Shown: positions 1 to 17,488 of the stretch, one piece after another
Layout of the letters: every line of letters starts with the position of its first letter
Numbering within the stretch: the stretch's first letter is position 1
Source: Nilaparvata lugens
Lineage: Eukaryota > Arthropoda > Insecta > Hemiptera > Delphacidae
Direction of reading: 5' to 3'
Assembly: GCF_014356525.2 (NCBI RefSeq)
Contig: NC_052508.1
Location: 56,492,497-56,556,496 of the forward strand
Length of the DNA stretch: 64,000 nt
Position numbers and translations under genes: made by a program
The notes under the pieces: model-generated
Seen by the model: only the letters and a program-made list of their open reading frames with translations
Told to the model about the DNA's origin: nothing
Database searches by the model: none

Positions 1-389
1 AAAATGAGTTTGTAGAACATTTAGTATGGGAACAACTTTGACAGAATGAAAAAAAAGGTTTGCAAAAAATTTATCCAATTGGAATTTGTCTTTTTTCAAT
101 ACTAAAATATAGTTAAATACTATTTTTTTTAATATTTAACAGAGAGTGATTAGTTCCTGTGAACCAATAAATAATTATACCATAATTATTGTATGATCCC
201 ATTTTTTTTTTTTTTTTTTCAATTTCAATACCTAAACCTAAACAGTATTTCTCTAAAGTAGGCTACCTAGTATAACAAAAAATGACTATAGAAAAAGCTG
301 ATGGGTATTATATGATTATGCAGTTACACAGCTCAGTATAAAAATTAGTACGGTAAAAAAATTACAAAGTTAAAAAATGAAACTTTTAC

Positions 390-1212
390 CTGGCGGAGAA
401 ATGTGATAGGAGTTGTACCTGCTGCATGCAAATCATCATTATCGGCTTCAGTCACAAAGCAAACCCCAGTCCTCTTTCCCTGTAAAACCACCTTAGATTT
501 CAGTTTCCAAAATATAATTCCACTATATACGATATCCAGTTATAAAGTGGCTATTAATTCAATTGGAACATTATTACTATACAAAATATTAATTTAATCA
601 ATAAATTCGCTAAAAATTTATCAATCTAGGTCTACATAGACCTATGTAGACCTAGGTCTACATAAACATAGTAAATATTTAAAGTATTATTTTTGCATGA
701 AAAAACTAATATTATTAAACTGTTTACTTATTGTAGATCAATTGGTAAATTGCTTTTGATTTTTGATTCAATTTAGACACGGTTGCTACAAAAACCATTT
801 AGAGGATTTCTTTAAAAAAGGCTTCTCCGATTAGTCTTCAAGATATTTATTAATCACTGTAAAAATTTAACAGGCTTTTGTGCAACTTAGCATTAGTGTT
901 AGAATTATTATCATCTTGCAAAGAATTACTCATAATGTAGACCTACTTGATAATAATTTAGTTTTGTATCAATTTAAAACTGAATTTTAAATTGTTCAAT
1001 TAAAAAATAATAATTTTACCTTGTTATTGAGTAGAAAAAGTTGAATTCTACATTCAAGTTGAAATAAATTTATAAAAAAATGAGTTTTATAAAAAAGTAA
1101 ATCAAAATCAACCCACCTCAGCGATTTCCTTTATGATTTGTTTTGACTGTTCCCTAATGCTTCCAGGGTCACTATTCTCTAGTTTACTTATTTGTTCTTG
1201 CAATGTATCCAT
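390..1212 (-). CDS. 5' exons of an unrecognised gene running off the left edge
   Basis: Two short exons join in frame on the minus strand. Exon 1 (1212 down to 1117, 32 codons) starts MDTLQEQISKLEN and ends in a complete codon at the donor GAG|GTGGGT. Exon 2 (479 down to 390, 30 codons) follows the acceptor TTTTACAG and reads GKRTGVCFVTEADNDDLHAA, then GTTPITFLRQ, ending at the donor CAG|GTAAAAG. The junction is phase 0 on both sides and both stretches look like real protein. The N-terminus is rich in Glu, Lys and Ile and is probably helical. The remaining exons would lie left of base 1. I do not recognise the family. The gene is divergent to KRR1, about 1.5 kb away. The start is the first ATG of the exon-like stretch; upstream in-frame codons look like untranslated sequence. 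Confidence 0.5.
779..897. repeat. Decayed foldback element, family 'TTGTGCAAC'
   Basis: The ends read as a degraded inverted pair (ACGGTTGCTACAAAA and TTTTGTGCAACTTAGC) around TTCTCCGATTAGTCTTC. This matches the better-preserved copies at 11484-11636 and 28092-28231. It lies in the intron between the two unrecognised exons. Confidence 0.5.
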
Positions 1213-6924
<5,712 letters not shown>

Positions 6925-7363
6925 GCATTTCAATCTTGTATCATTTACTAGTATAATGATATTTTTCTTCCATGTTCCTTATTTAAATAATACTACCCTC
7001 ATCTTGGGAAGCAGTTATAGTGCAAGCTTTGAGAGACATTTGGGAAACAGACCCTCCTAAATGTTTCAGATTCTATTTTATGACTGAGAAATGACTGGTT
7101 TCAATTGATGACATTAGGCATCACGTAACTATTTCACCGTGTACCTTGTGCTATGGCAGTATCTTTTGATTTTTTAGTGCAGTTCCCTTCATGTATTGGC
7201 TCATGTTGACATTATAAAAAATAATGTTTATTATAACACACTTTCATTATAATATGATAATTTGATGGTATGAAACCTTCCCTACTTATTTCACAATTGA
7301 TGGATCAATTTGGTAGGTCTCCATCTTCTAATTTTGAATTTGTTGAAAATTACTGTCTGAAAC

Positions 7364-7369
7364 AATAAA
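7364..7369 (+). terminator. Possible KRR1 polyadenylation signal
   Basis: AATAAA about 440 bp after the KRR1 stop, the first canonical hexamer on this strand downstream of the gene that I noticed. Confidence 0.35.
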
Positions 7370-7467
7370 CTGCAATATCTATGTTACTTTCCATCTGTCC
7401 GCGTATCTTTGTAATATAAGTTGGAAGGAGTTTTAAGACAGGAACAATGTGATGATTTAAACATAAA

Positions 7468-9449
7468 AAATCTGGTGTGGCGCACTCACACAACCTTCCT
7501 TGCCGTTATGAGAATTGATCACCTGACGCTAGTGTTCACGCGCATCTCAAGTCTACTTATAAACAAAGATCTGAGCCACTGGTGACAGGACAATAACGCT
7601 ATCTCTTCATAGTGAATCATTTAATAGAATCAACAGTTTGCAATAGAATAATCAAATTTTCTCGAATTTCGAGCTTATTTTCAATTTAAGGTGAAAATGT
7701 TACTGAACATTAATTGTAGAAATTTTCATGCTCAATCTTTTCCACTCGATTTTTTTTTGTTCAAATTGTATCTGAAGCCTGATAATTGGGAATCTAAAAT
7801 CAAACTTTGCATAGATGAGGTGGAGCTCCTGAAATTTTTACAGATATGGGATTAACGTTTCTTCTTATAAGTATCTGGGGGTAGTGTTTGATTCGAGAGT
7901 GAGATGGGCAGAACATACCAACTTTTTATTGTCTAAATTAAGAAAAAATATATATATGCATTCAGGTGTCTCAGTGATGTTTTAAATGCTAGGGAAATTA
8001 GACAGATGTATCATGCCTTCGTCCAGTCATTGCTATCATATGGTATACTGGCCTGGGGTGCTGCCTACCAGGTGCACCACAGCAGATTGGAGACTGTTCA
8101 GAAATCAATTCTTAAGGCAGGTTTAAAAAAGAATAGAAGATATTCCTCTGCGTTACTTTTCAGTGAGTCCAGAGTTTTGTCACTGAGAAAACTTTTCATA
8201 AAAGATCTGTTGATCTACATCTATAATAATTCCCATTCAATATTTACTCCTACAGAACATTCATATAATACAAGATATGCATCAGCAGTAGGTATAAACA
8301 CAATACAACAAACAAGATCCTTTTCAATGACAAATTGCTTTTACATTTCTCATATTTTATTCCGAAATTTCCTTCTCCGTTCCAACCAGAATAGATTGTT
8401 GGATGTAGTTTCTAACTCTGCGTTCAAGTGGCACTTGAAGAACTGGCTGTTTGATATCAGTGAGGATAATGCCGTCTCACTCATTGTTACTGGGGGTGCG
8501 CGTGTTTGATTCAATTTGGGCGCCTTCAGAGAGATTTTTTTCTGTTCTGTCATGCTTGTCTGTTCTGATTTTCCTGACTTGAATTTGTTATTTAAATTGT
8601 AGCCTTCCTCGCTATTCCTTGGTTTTCATTATCTTTTATTTATAAATTTTAAGTTATTTATAATTTAGTTTTCCTCTTTTTTCTATCCCTTCTTACGCAT
8701 GGGGATAATAGATTCATCATTGAAAATTATTTTAATGTAGTTTAGATCTCTAATAAAAATTGAGATCTCTCTTTATAATTATAGATATAACGCATATTAT
8801 GCATTGATATAACTCGAGCTTACGCACAGGCCTTTGTTGCCTATGTAAGCTCTTTCCTATCTGATACAAGAATTCTATACAAGAATAAAATTGTGATAGC
8901 TCAAGAGTTTTATTGTTTAGTATAGTTCTATATTTTGTTGTTTGTTTTTAGTAAGTATATTATATCGTTTCTTGAATTGTATAAACTTTATTGCTCAAGA
9001 TTCTATGTAACTGCTTTGAATTGTATTCAGAAGGAAAAAATAAATTGAATTGAATTGTGGCAGTTGATAGAGCTTATCAATGACTATCTTAGGTATGAAT
9101 TTAATCAAAATCGTTGGAGCCGTTTTCGATAAAATCGCGAAAACCCCTGTTTTTGACAACATTTTCTCCATTTTAGGCGCCATCTTGAATTGCATTTGAT
9201 CGAAATTGTTCGTGTCGGATCCTTATATTGTAAGGACCTTGAGTTCCAAATTTCAAGTCATTCCGTTAATTGGGAGATGAAATATCGTGTACACACACAC
9301 AAACATATATACAGACCAATACCCAAAAACCACTTTTTTGGACTCAGGGGACCTTGAAACGTATAGAAATTTAGAAATTGGGTTACCTTAATTTTTTTCG
9401 GAAAGCAATACTTTCCTTACCTATGGTAATAGGGCAAGGAAAGTAAAAG
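7468..9449 (+). repeat. Unclassified 860 bp repeat family, copy 1, split by a LINE
   Basis: The left part (7468-7851) matches 16771-17185 and the right part (9056-9449) matches 17190-17630, so the copy was whole before the LINE entered. It starts AAAATCTGGTGTGGCGCACT and ends with a hairpin: ACTTTCCTTACCTATGG then ATAGGGCAAGGAAAGT. An internal CA-rich stretch varies between copies. It encodes nothing I can see. A third, reverse copy is at 63622-64000. Confidence 0.75.
7852..9055 (+). pseudogene. 5'-truncated LINE (reverse transcriptase C-terminus)
   Basis: After an in-frame start YKYLGVVFDSRVRW (from about 7866) the frame shifts near 7960 and continues as AFRCLSDVLNAREIRQMYHA through an open stretch to 8507. 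This is the C-terminal region of a non-LTR retrotransposon reverse transcriptase of the Jockey/CR1 type (YLGV.xD..xxW; then QSLLSYGILAWG). The 3' untranslated part runs to a tail of AATTGAATTGAATTG. The missing 5' end is the usual result of target-primed reverse transcription. It is inserted inside the 7468-9449 repeat. Confidence 0.85.
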
Positions 9450-10807
9450 CATAGTAAGCCTACCCCTACTTTAATAAACTATTTTTAATTCTTGTAATAT
9501 ATATAAGGATATTATTAAGAATAGTGCTCTCTCTCTCTCTCCCTCATATAGCCTTGTCATATTTATTTCCCTAATCAATTTTATTGTGATAGCTGACTTC
9601 TTCCTTTGTGATGGTCTTTTATTCATTCGTGGAGTTCTAACAAAAACTTCCAACTTCATCACTGGAAAATACTTATAGCTCTAATCTAGACACCATTTTC
9701 AAAACAATATTTAATCGCCAGTTCTTTTTACACATTCCAGTTCATAGCTGTATTTTAACAAGTCCACTAGTGTTTATATCTGCGTTGAGCCCGATAGTCG
9801 AATTTGCATCATTCTCTGCTGATGTTTTATGCTGATTCAGCAACGTGTCATTTCAATCAGAGTTGAGGGTCTATTAATACTGTCCTTCTCAACCTGCTTT
9901 ATTCTTCTTTACCTGCCATTTTGTAAGTGTAGAGCATATTTCCAAACGAGAAAGCAGCTTTCATCAACTGTAAAAAGCACATGCGTTTATTAACATATTG
10001 GTCAATAAGAAAACACCATTACCTACATTCTATAATGAAGCATATATAACCAACACTGCATATAATACCGCAATATAGGTGTTTTTGGACTCGTTATTGT
10101 AACGATGAACTGTCAAGCTTCCCAATAGCACCCAATAAATGGTTATCCAGAGTAATAAACATAGTGAAAGTAGTGAAAAACAAGAAGTAGGGAAATTCTA
10201 AATTGTCATGTGAGATACATAGAGGTTAAATTTAAACAAACCTATTTAAATGATGGACACACTTTTAAAATCAAGTATCCAGTAAAGTATTCATCTAAAA
10301 TTCACTTTTCTCACTCACTAATATTTGAATTTTCTTTCAATATTGATCTACTCTACTGTCTTTGACTTTTAATACGTTCACAGCATCTATGCGATATCAT
10401 AATTTGTTTTGGAATCCACCTAAAGCTGTACGTCCTCTCATCATCACCCTACCTATTACTCACGCTCAAGTCTTTTGCTTATTTTAGCAACACCCTCAGC
10501 AGATAAACAACATTTTGTCTCTCCACAAGTGAAGTGGGTGTGGGCGTGGTTTGGGTCCACGGATCAACCGAAATTATAGAGTATTAAGCCGTCGGTCCCG
10601 GCTGCCTGAAGAGCAGTCGTTAGGTCATGTCAGAGGCCCTGAAATTGATCAGTTGCGACCTGAAAACTCTGATACCAGACCTGAGCCAGCCAGGTCACTT
10701 ATTATTATAGAGTTTTAGAAAAAGCATCGGGACTTCAAATTTTAATTGGTGTAAGGATCGCGTATTTCATATTAATACCTCACTAAATACGATGCTTTGA
10801 AATGGGT
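9450..10807. other. Intergenic sequence with one dispersed-repeat fragment
   Basis: No gene seen. A CT microsatellite lies at about 9527-9542. Bases about 10570-10700 (CCGTCGGTCCCGGCTGCCTG onward, ending CTGAGCCAGCCAGGTCACT) recur in part in reverse orientation at 51497-51605, so they belong to an interspersed repeat. Confidence 0.5.
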
Positions 10808-11215
10808 TAGTTATTTTTTATAATTGACCGAGCGAAGTGAGGTCTAAGATTCAAGTCGACGGTTTGGCATTTCTTATATGTTGCGCATTTACGGCGAAAC
10901 GCGGTAACAGATTTTCATGAAATTTGACAGGTATGTTCCTTTTTTAATTGCGCGTTGACGTATATACAAGGTTTTTGGTAATTTTGCATTTCAAGGGTAA
11001 TATAAAAGGAAAAAGGAGCCTCCTTTATACGCCAATAATAGAGTAAAAATCAGACTATAGAATAATTATTCATCATGAATCAGCTGACAAGTGATTATAC
11101 AGATGTGTGGAGAAGCCAGTCGTCTATTGCTGTATTTCCATAAGGTCTATAGTTTTAATCAGTTACTTGTGGATGAGAATACAGCGTGAGGTCTACTGTT
11201 CACAGAACTACTAGT
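10808..11215 (+). repeat. Partial copy of the 'GACCGAGCGAAGTGAGGT' foldback family
   Basis: Begins TTGACCGAGCGAAGTGAGG and continues with CAAGTCGACGGTTTGGCATT, TTTACGGCGAAACGCGG and AATCAGACTATAGAAT, matching the left arms at 24934 and 26376 in RPA1 intron 2. It ends at GTCTACTGTTCACAGAAC, the sequence that forms the turn of the full-length copies. Confidence 0.7.
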
Positions 11216-11483
11216 TATTTTTTATATTAATGGGATTGATTTTTGTTAAACTGACTGACATCTTTGTACGTTGTGAGGTTCATGACGAACATTCTATAAG
11301 GCTTTATCTCAGTGTCAACATTAGCCCGACTCATCATAATTAGCATGCTTTGCTTAAACCACTTGGGCTTGTTGATCCACGGAAGATCAGCAAGACGTCT
11401 TCGGAATATTTCATTCTGTAACAAATAATTACAAACTAATAAATTATAAGCCGAGTAAAACTTCATTTCCATACAGACTCTTA

Positions 11484-11636
11484 GTGCCGGTTGCACAACA
11501 GCCGGTTAAATATTAACCGTGATTAATTTCACGAGAACCAATAAGAGACGCCGTCTTTTCAGAAACGCCTTCTCTGATTGGTTCTCATAAAATTAATCAC
11601 GGTTAAAATTTAACCGGCTGTTGTGCAACCGGGCCT
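11484..11636. mobile_element. Foldback MITE 'CCGGTTGCACAAC'
   Basis: Nearly perfect 65-70 bp arms: left GCCGGTTGCACAACAGCCGG, right CCGGCTGTTGTGCAACCGG, with inner arms TTAACCGTGATTAATTT and AAATTAATCACGGTTAA. TTA flanks both sides, consistent with a Harbinger-type target. Confidence 0.8.
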
Positions 11637-12098
11637 TAGTTTTCGATATTTATTTGGATACTCGTAGTGTGCCAAGTGTATTTTTGTTTGTCATTTGAAT
11701 GAGCAAATTCTGTCATTTGACCGCACTTGGAATACAATGGCCATACAACTCACATTGGATAGTAGAAGGAGTGCTGTTTCTGGAAGGTTATAATAGTCTG
11801 TCACATGTGTGTTGTGTCAATCAGGCTATAATATGTTCTTCTACAAGGCATATAAGTTCAGCTAGTAGAAATATTGAATAATTGTGAATGAACTTATCAT
11901 TTTTTTAGACAAAAATATCTAAAGAAATGTTCATTTTTTAGTTCATCCTGCTGTGACATAAGAAAACCCAGAGTTTAATCTAGAGTGAAATCTGAACGCA
12001 TCTGGCACATGTACATGTAGTACCTGACCAGTTAATGTTTATGGCATTATTTTTAGAATAGTATAGAAAAACGTTTATTGAATGAATAAGCTACCTTA

Positions 12099-12676
12099 TG
12101 GCTGTTCGGCACACTTTTTTATTATTTAAATTGGATAATCTTTTTCAATATAATTGTTAAGATCATTATAAGCGTGAGAAAAAGTGGCAACTGAAATGTT
12201 TAAGTGGACTAATAAGCGAGTTATGGTTTGATGAAGTGCTAACTTTCCAGATTCCGTTTTCTTTCCAGATCATGAACGGTTTCGACTATATTATCAGAAC
12301 TCTTCTTTAAACTTCAAAAAATGTATCTTCCCAAACTAAAACATTTTATTCACCATATCGTTCATAAATAAAAAAGTAACATTTTTTGTAAATTCGATAA
12401 CTTGTTTATTTTTGCATTAATCGCGAAAAAAAAAGCATATTAGAACAAAGTCAATGATATACTGAATGTATTAAAATAAAACTCCAATGGAAAATTCTAA
12501 ACCGTTTATGATCTGGAAAGAAAACGGAGTTTAGCACTTCAAAAACCAATACCTCGCTTATTAGACCACTTAAAAATTTCAGTTGCCACTTTTTCTAACT
12601 CTTATAATGATCTTAACAATTATATTTAATATGATTGTCCAATTTAAATGAAAATAAAAGGGTTACCGAACAGCGA
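12099..12676. mobile_element. Long inverted-repeat element with about 190 bp arms
   Basis: Left arm 12099-12290 and right arm about 12490-12676 are reverse complements with scattered differences, for example GCTGTTCGGCACAC versus TTACCGAACAGC, and AGTGGCAACTGAAATG versus TTTCAGTTGCCACT. The loop is about 200 bp. The open frame 12635-12997 begins inside the right arm and I do not regard it as a gene. Confidence 0.75.
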
Positions 12677-13515
12677 ACCTCAAAGAGACTTGACAAGGTA
12701 CCATATACAAAACATGTAAATTCAAATATAAATATACATATATCAGTGATTTTAATCCTATCAACGGTAAAAGTAATTGCTGGGCTCGAAATAGAGCACT
12801 GGTTTGTCCATCCTGTTAATTATTTCATCAATTTTGTGCAAACTCATTGTTATGAAATATATCTTTGCTTAATCAATTATAGTAACAATAATTCGAATTT
12901 CCAACAAACCAAAATACAAAATACATGGTATATCAAAAATGATCATCACAAATTAATGCATAAAATAGTCAACATATTGATATGTATTTTGATGTAGATA
13001 ACTTATTCAGGTCGAATACTTGTTTATTTATGAATACACATGGAAGCAAACAGGATTTCTCCCAAGAATTGCTTCCCTAACACAATAATTCATTATACAT
13101 ATAGGCTATTTCATAATACAATAAGTAAGAATATTAAAATAAAATTGAAATACTTTTGGAAATTAGAATATTATAAAAAAGAGGAAGTATGTAGAATATA
13201 ACTTCATCATTACAATAAATAAAGATAAAAGACAAGAAAAAAAATCGTATTAAATGTATACTACATGAAGTAGATATCAAGTTACAGAATGTAACTTGCA
13301 TGCTCAACTGTATTGGAAACAATTATTATATCTAACAAAAACTAAATAATTAAGATAAAAAACTCAGTTTTATAAATATATGAAAGCAAGACTATACAAC
13401 TAAGAAATTCATTAATACGTTCATGCAATTTACTCAAAAGAAATACATTTTTGAGAATTTTAATTCGAAAATGTCTGTAACATAAGTACTACTGTATGTG
13501 AAGTAATATTTACCT
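12677..13515. other. AT-rich stretch downstream of the receptor exons
   Basis: Very AT-rich sequence. If the receptor-like gene is intact, its last coding exon should lie here on the minus strand, but I could not find a convincing one. The 62-codon minus frame 13134-13322 is hydrophobic without family marks. Confidence 0.35.
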
Positions 13516-15906
13516 GATCACAAATTTGCTGACCACTATAATAGCAAAGAAGAAGAAATATATTGCTGAAGAAAAATACAGATGCGTAACTCATAACAAC
13601 TTTCGAATTCTCCATCTACAGGATAAATAAAGCATAGGAATTGACATTTTGTAAGAACTTATCAAAACCAATTCGAGCACATTTCTTAATTAACTTATGT
13701 TTGTATGATTTTAAAAAATTATAATAATGGAAAAAAACAATCTATATCCCAACAAAATTTAAATAACCAGCTTCCAATTTTATTGTTGTGTAACAATAAG
13801 AGATTACAGATGAATATATGATCAGTAAAATTCAAAACAATAATGAATATAACATGCAATTTCATGGAAGAAGTAACAATAAATTTTCCCTTTGAATCCA
13901 GCATAAGTTTATCAAAAACTAGTCCCCCAAACAATTCAGCATCGGTGTATTTCAGCAGAGGAACTAAATTCCGGGTGAAATCTTTCATCCTGTATAGCTC
14001 GCTAATGAAGCGTTTATGGATATATGTTTATAAGAACTTTTTTCTTATTTTTACCTCTACTATCACGTATTAAATTATTTTACCATAATTAAGAATCACG
14101 CCTATATATGATCAGAAAAATGCAAAACAATAATGATTATGACATGCATTTTCATGGAAGAAGTACCATGTTTATTGAATTAAACTTTATTTCATTTCTC
14201 TCCAAAATAAGTATTGCTTTGTGCAAACAATTCAAATACTAGCTAATATACTTTCCAAAATGCACTTGGTTTCTTGTTTTATCGTTCATATTACACGAAT
14301 AAAGTAAAATAGAGCTGTAATGTACAAGGTATTCATTTATGAAGGAATTTACCTGCATCACGTAGAAGATACTAAAGCAGGAATCTAGAACCATATTGAT
14401 GCTCAATACAAGTACCGAATATTCTGTTAATCTGACGCATTTTTCGAAATTTCTGTGTTGGGAAAGAACAAAATTAATAATTCAATTGTATAATATATTC
14501 CTTGAATTAGTATAAAAATAAAGTGTCATGTATACACATGTGAATAAGCTACACGTTGGAAGTCAAAATTACTTTTACAAATGATCGCAAAATGTATGTA
14601 TGAATAATGAATAAATTAATTTATTTCCTCCTCAAATCACAAATTACATAAGTAAAAATTAAATAGTATCTTGGAAAGTATACTGATCATGTTTCCAGTA
14701 GTGTATGATCAGATAATCGAAGTATAATAAACAAGGTAAAAACATTATCAATATTAATAATAAAAAATAAACTAGTATGAAAACAATAAAGTAAAAATAA
14801 AAAGGTGTGTGTCTAGTCTAGGTAATTGAAATTTCTTAAACATTACAATATAACTACTGTTATGTAATTTGGGTCTTTTAATAATCAAATGAAAATTATT
14901 ATGATATTTTATCAGAAAATATATGAAATTCAATTGAATTTTAATTGTGTAGGTCTATAGGGATGTAGAATTTGATCCACAATGAAAAAAACTGAGGAAA
15001 TTTTTAGCTTTGAATGAAATTATGGAAAACTTCAGGGCGGTCTAATAACGAACACTGGAACGAAACAATAAATTTATAATCATCACAAATGTACCTGTTG
15101 ATGTAGAGATGATATATCACAATGAGCCTCATATTGTTTCTCAGATCCTCCTCACTGTCACCACTAACGCCTTCTAGAATGGGTTGTACAATACTAGTAT
15201 CTTCGTCTTTCAGTAAACAGTCAGATGAATTCTTGATGTCATCCAAAAGAAAGTATAGGTTTTCATAGTCTATTAACAGTTTCTTGATACATTGAAATAG
15301 CGCCGTATATGAACTAAATGCCTCAAAAGTGAAAAAAATTAACATCACCGAATGTACTATAAATATAATTGTTGAAAATAAAACCTGATCAGACTCTAGA
15401 GGAATGTATGAGACAAATGGAGTTGGAAAACCGCGTGGTCGATCCTCAAGATTGGATTCTGATAATGTTAACATGGGATATTTTAATAAAATTCCCGAGA
15501 AAGCACAATAACTGAACACAATTGACACTTTACTCATCAATTTCAGTTCTTTGCTCTTCTCTTTGTAGTTATTTAATATTTTTAGCCAACATCGGGAAGT
15601 CTTATCCAACTTATGGTGATCCAAGAGAAACTCTTCCTCAATTAATCGTGTCAATGCAATGTTTTCTTCGGTTCTACAGAATCGTAGCATTGAAACAGTA
15701 AAGATAGCAGTTAGAGATACAAGGTCTTTAATCGCTCGAACACATTTATCCACGTTGTCTCTCTCATTGACGAATACCATCATTTGATTTGCAAGAATCG
15801 ATACTTCAATAATTGCAATCATGATGAAAAATAGAGGATTGTTATTCCTATCAAAGCGAAAAAATTCCATGTACCGCCGCATCAAATGAGTAGACTTCAA
15901 CCATAT
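13516..15906 (-). CDS. Odorant-receptor-like 7-transmembrane gene (exons; partial or decayed)
   Basis: Three minus-strand exons join in phase. Exon A is 15906-15095 (812 nt, acceptor TCTTTCAG, donor AACAG|GTACAT). Exon B is 14452-14353 (100 nt, NFEKCVRLTEYSVLVLSINM then FSIFYVMQ). Exon C is 13613-13516 (acceptor TATCCTGTAG, then MENSKVVMSYASVFFFSNIF, ending GQQICDQ|GTAAAT). Exon A has three or four hydrophobic segments (IMIAIIEVSILANQMMVF; AIFTVSMLRF; MSKVSIVFSYCAFSGILL; TIIFIVHSVMLIFFTFEAF). The order of segments and the Y/F-rich exon C ending in Q fit insect odorant receptors (7tm_6), which are ligand-gated cation channels with Orco. No N-terminal exon is certain: the first in-frame Met in exon A is at 15882. 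A last exon in the expected place was not found. A gustatory receptor is less likely. Confidence 0.6.
13719..13988 (-). pseudogene. Misplaced receptor last-exon-like fragment
   Basis: The minus-strand frame reads LLKYTDAELFGG, then SKGKFIVTSSMKLHVIFIIV and LNFTDHIFICNL. The run GKF, S, F, I, I near a C-terminus resembles the final exon of insect odorant receptors. It lies between exons B and C of the receptor-like gene, out of the usual order, and an acceptor that keeps phase 0 with exon B opens a short frame with a stop. Most likely it is a duplicated exon. The family assignment is tentative. Confidence 0.3.
14104..14165 (-). pseudogene. Second decayed copy of the same exon fragment
   Basis: In reverse it reads TSSMKMHVIIIIVLHFSDHI followed by a stop, clearly related to TSSMKLHVIFIIVLNFTDHI in the 13719-13988 frame. 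The two copies are about 290 bp apart, so this looks like a local tandem duplication. Confidence 0.55.
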
Positions 15907-16076
15907 CTGAAAGATAATAGAAAAAATTGTTTCAAAAAGTACCCTAGAAAAAATATTATGAATATTCTTATATATAGGTACCATAACTCAGTTGGTGAGA
16001 AATCCATCATGAATTTCAGGTACTTTTTTATTCCCAAGCCTTGTAAAATAAAACCAGATAAATGTATATACTATGA

Positions 16077-16767
16077 CTAGCCGTCAGGCTCGCTTCGCTC
16101 GCCATATCCGTCTAGCCAGGGGGCTCCGCCCCCTGGACCCCCGACTGGATCGTCCAAGAATGAGATCAGCAGGCTCGCTTCGCTCGCCTGCATTTTTCAT
16201 TTGAGAATTTTTATCATATGTTAGGACAATCCAGTCGGGGGTCCAGACTAAACGTCTGGCTAAACGGATATGGCGAGCGAAGCGAGTCTGACGGCTAGTA
16301 ATATAATATTCCCAGGATTGAAGTAGCAGTGCCCAATCAATTTTTCCGCGATAAATGCATTTAAATCTTCAACTTGGTGCCAACCTAACAAAGTCAACTC
16401 AACTTAATGCCAACCTGACAAAATTATTATTTAGTTGCCAGTTAACAGCTGTTTCGAAGAGGTACTCTATCTAGATTATAGTTCTATAGTAACATATGAT
16501 ATGGAAATTTCAATTATAATTAAGAGATTGGGAGAAGAAGAATATACATGCTAAAAGACGAACTTTAAACCCTTAAAAACAACCCTTAGAGTTAAAACAT
16601 TGCCAAAAGATTTCTTAGTGCGCCTCTAAAGGGCCAACTGATCATACCTACCAAATTTGAACGTTTTTGGTCCGGTAGATTTTTAGTTCTGCGAGTGAGT
16701 GAGTGAGTGAGTGAGTGAGTCAGTCAGTCAGTCAGTGAGTGAGTGCCATTTCGCTTTTATATATATA
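16077..16767 (+). repeat. Unclassified 690 bp element with palindromic head, copy 1
   Basis: The head (about 16078-16300) is a foldback: CTAGCCGTCAGGCTCGC on the left and CTGACGGCTAG on the right, with inner arms TTCGCTCGCCATATCCG and CGGATATGGCGAGCGAA. The body contains CAACTTGGTGCCAACCTAAC and CCAAATTTGAACGTTTTTGG, then a GAGT microsatellite, and ends TTTTATATATATAGAT. The same arrangement is at 31108-31765. No reading frame; class uncertain. Confidence 0.7.
16692..16745. repeat. GAGT/CAGT microsatellite
   Basis: About thirteen tetranucleotide units: GAGT units, a run of CAGT, then GAGT again. It is part of the 16077 element and is shorter in the 31108 copy. Confidence 0.9.
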
Positions 16768-16770
16768 GAT

Positions 16771-17453
16771 AAAAATCTGGTGTGGCGCACTCACATAACT
16801 TTCCTTGCCGTTATGAAAATTGATCACCTGACGCTAGTGTTCCCGCGCATCTCAAGTCTACTATTCAAAGATTTGAGCCAGCTGGTGACAAGGCAATAAC
16901 GTTGGAGACACACATGAGGTCTGCTATCTCTTCATAGTGAATCATTTAATGGAATCAACAGTTGCCAACAGTTTGCAATTGAAGTAATAACATTTTCTCG
17001 AATTTCCAGCTTATTTCCAATTTTAGGTGAAAATGTCACTGTACATTAATTGTAGAAATTTTTATGCTCAATCTTCTCCATTTAAATTTTTTTTGTTAAA
17101 ATTGTATCTGAAGCCTGATAATTGGTAATCTAAAATCACAGTTTGCATTGATGGGGGCGGAGCTCCTAAAATTTTTACAGATATGGGACTTGTAGCAGTT
17201 GATAGAGCTTATCGATAACTATTTTAGATATAACTTTAATCAAAATCGTTGGAGCCGTTATCGAGAAAATCGCGAAAAACCCTGTTTTTGACAACATTTT
17301 CGCCATTTTAGCCGCCATCTTGAATCGCATTTGATCGAAATTGTTCGTGTCGGATCCTTATATTGTAAGGACCTTACGTTCCAAATTTCAAGTCAATCCG
17401 TTAATTGGGAGATGGGATATCGTATACACAGACGCACATAGGCCTACACTCAT

Positions 17454-17488
<35 letters not shown>

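Noticed and set aside
12635..12997. 120-codon plus-strand reading frame
   Set aside because: It begins inside the right arm of an inverted-repeat element and has an AT-driven composition with no known motif.
16692..16745. CRISPR-like array
   Set aside because: A tetranucleotide microsatellite without spacers, in a eukaryotic genome.
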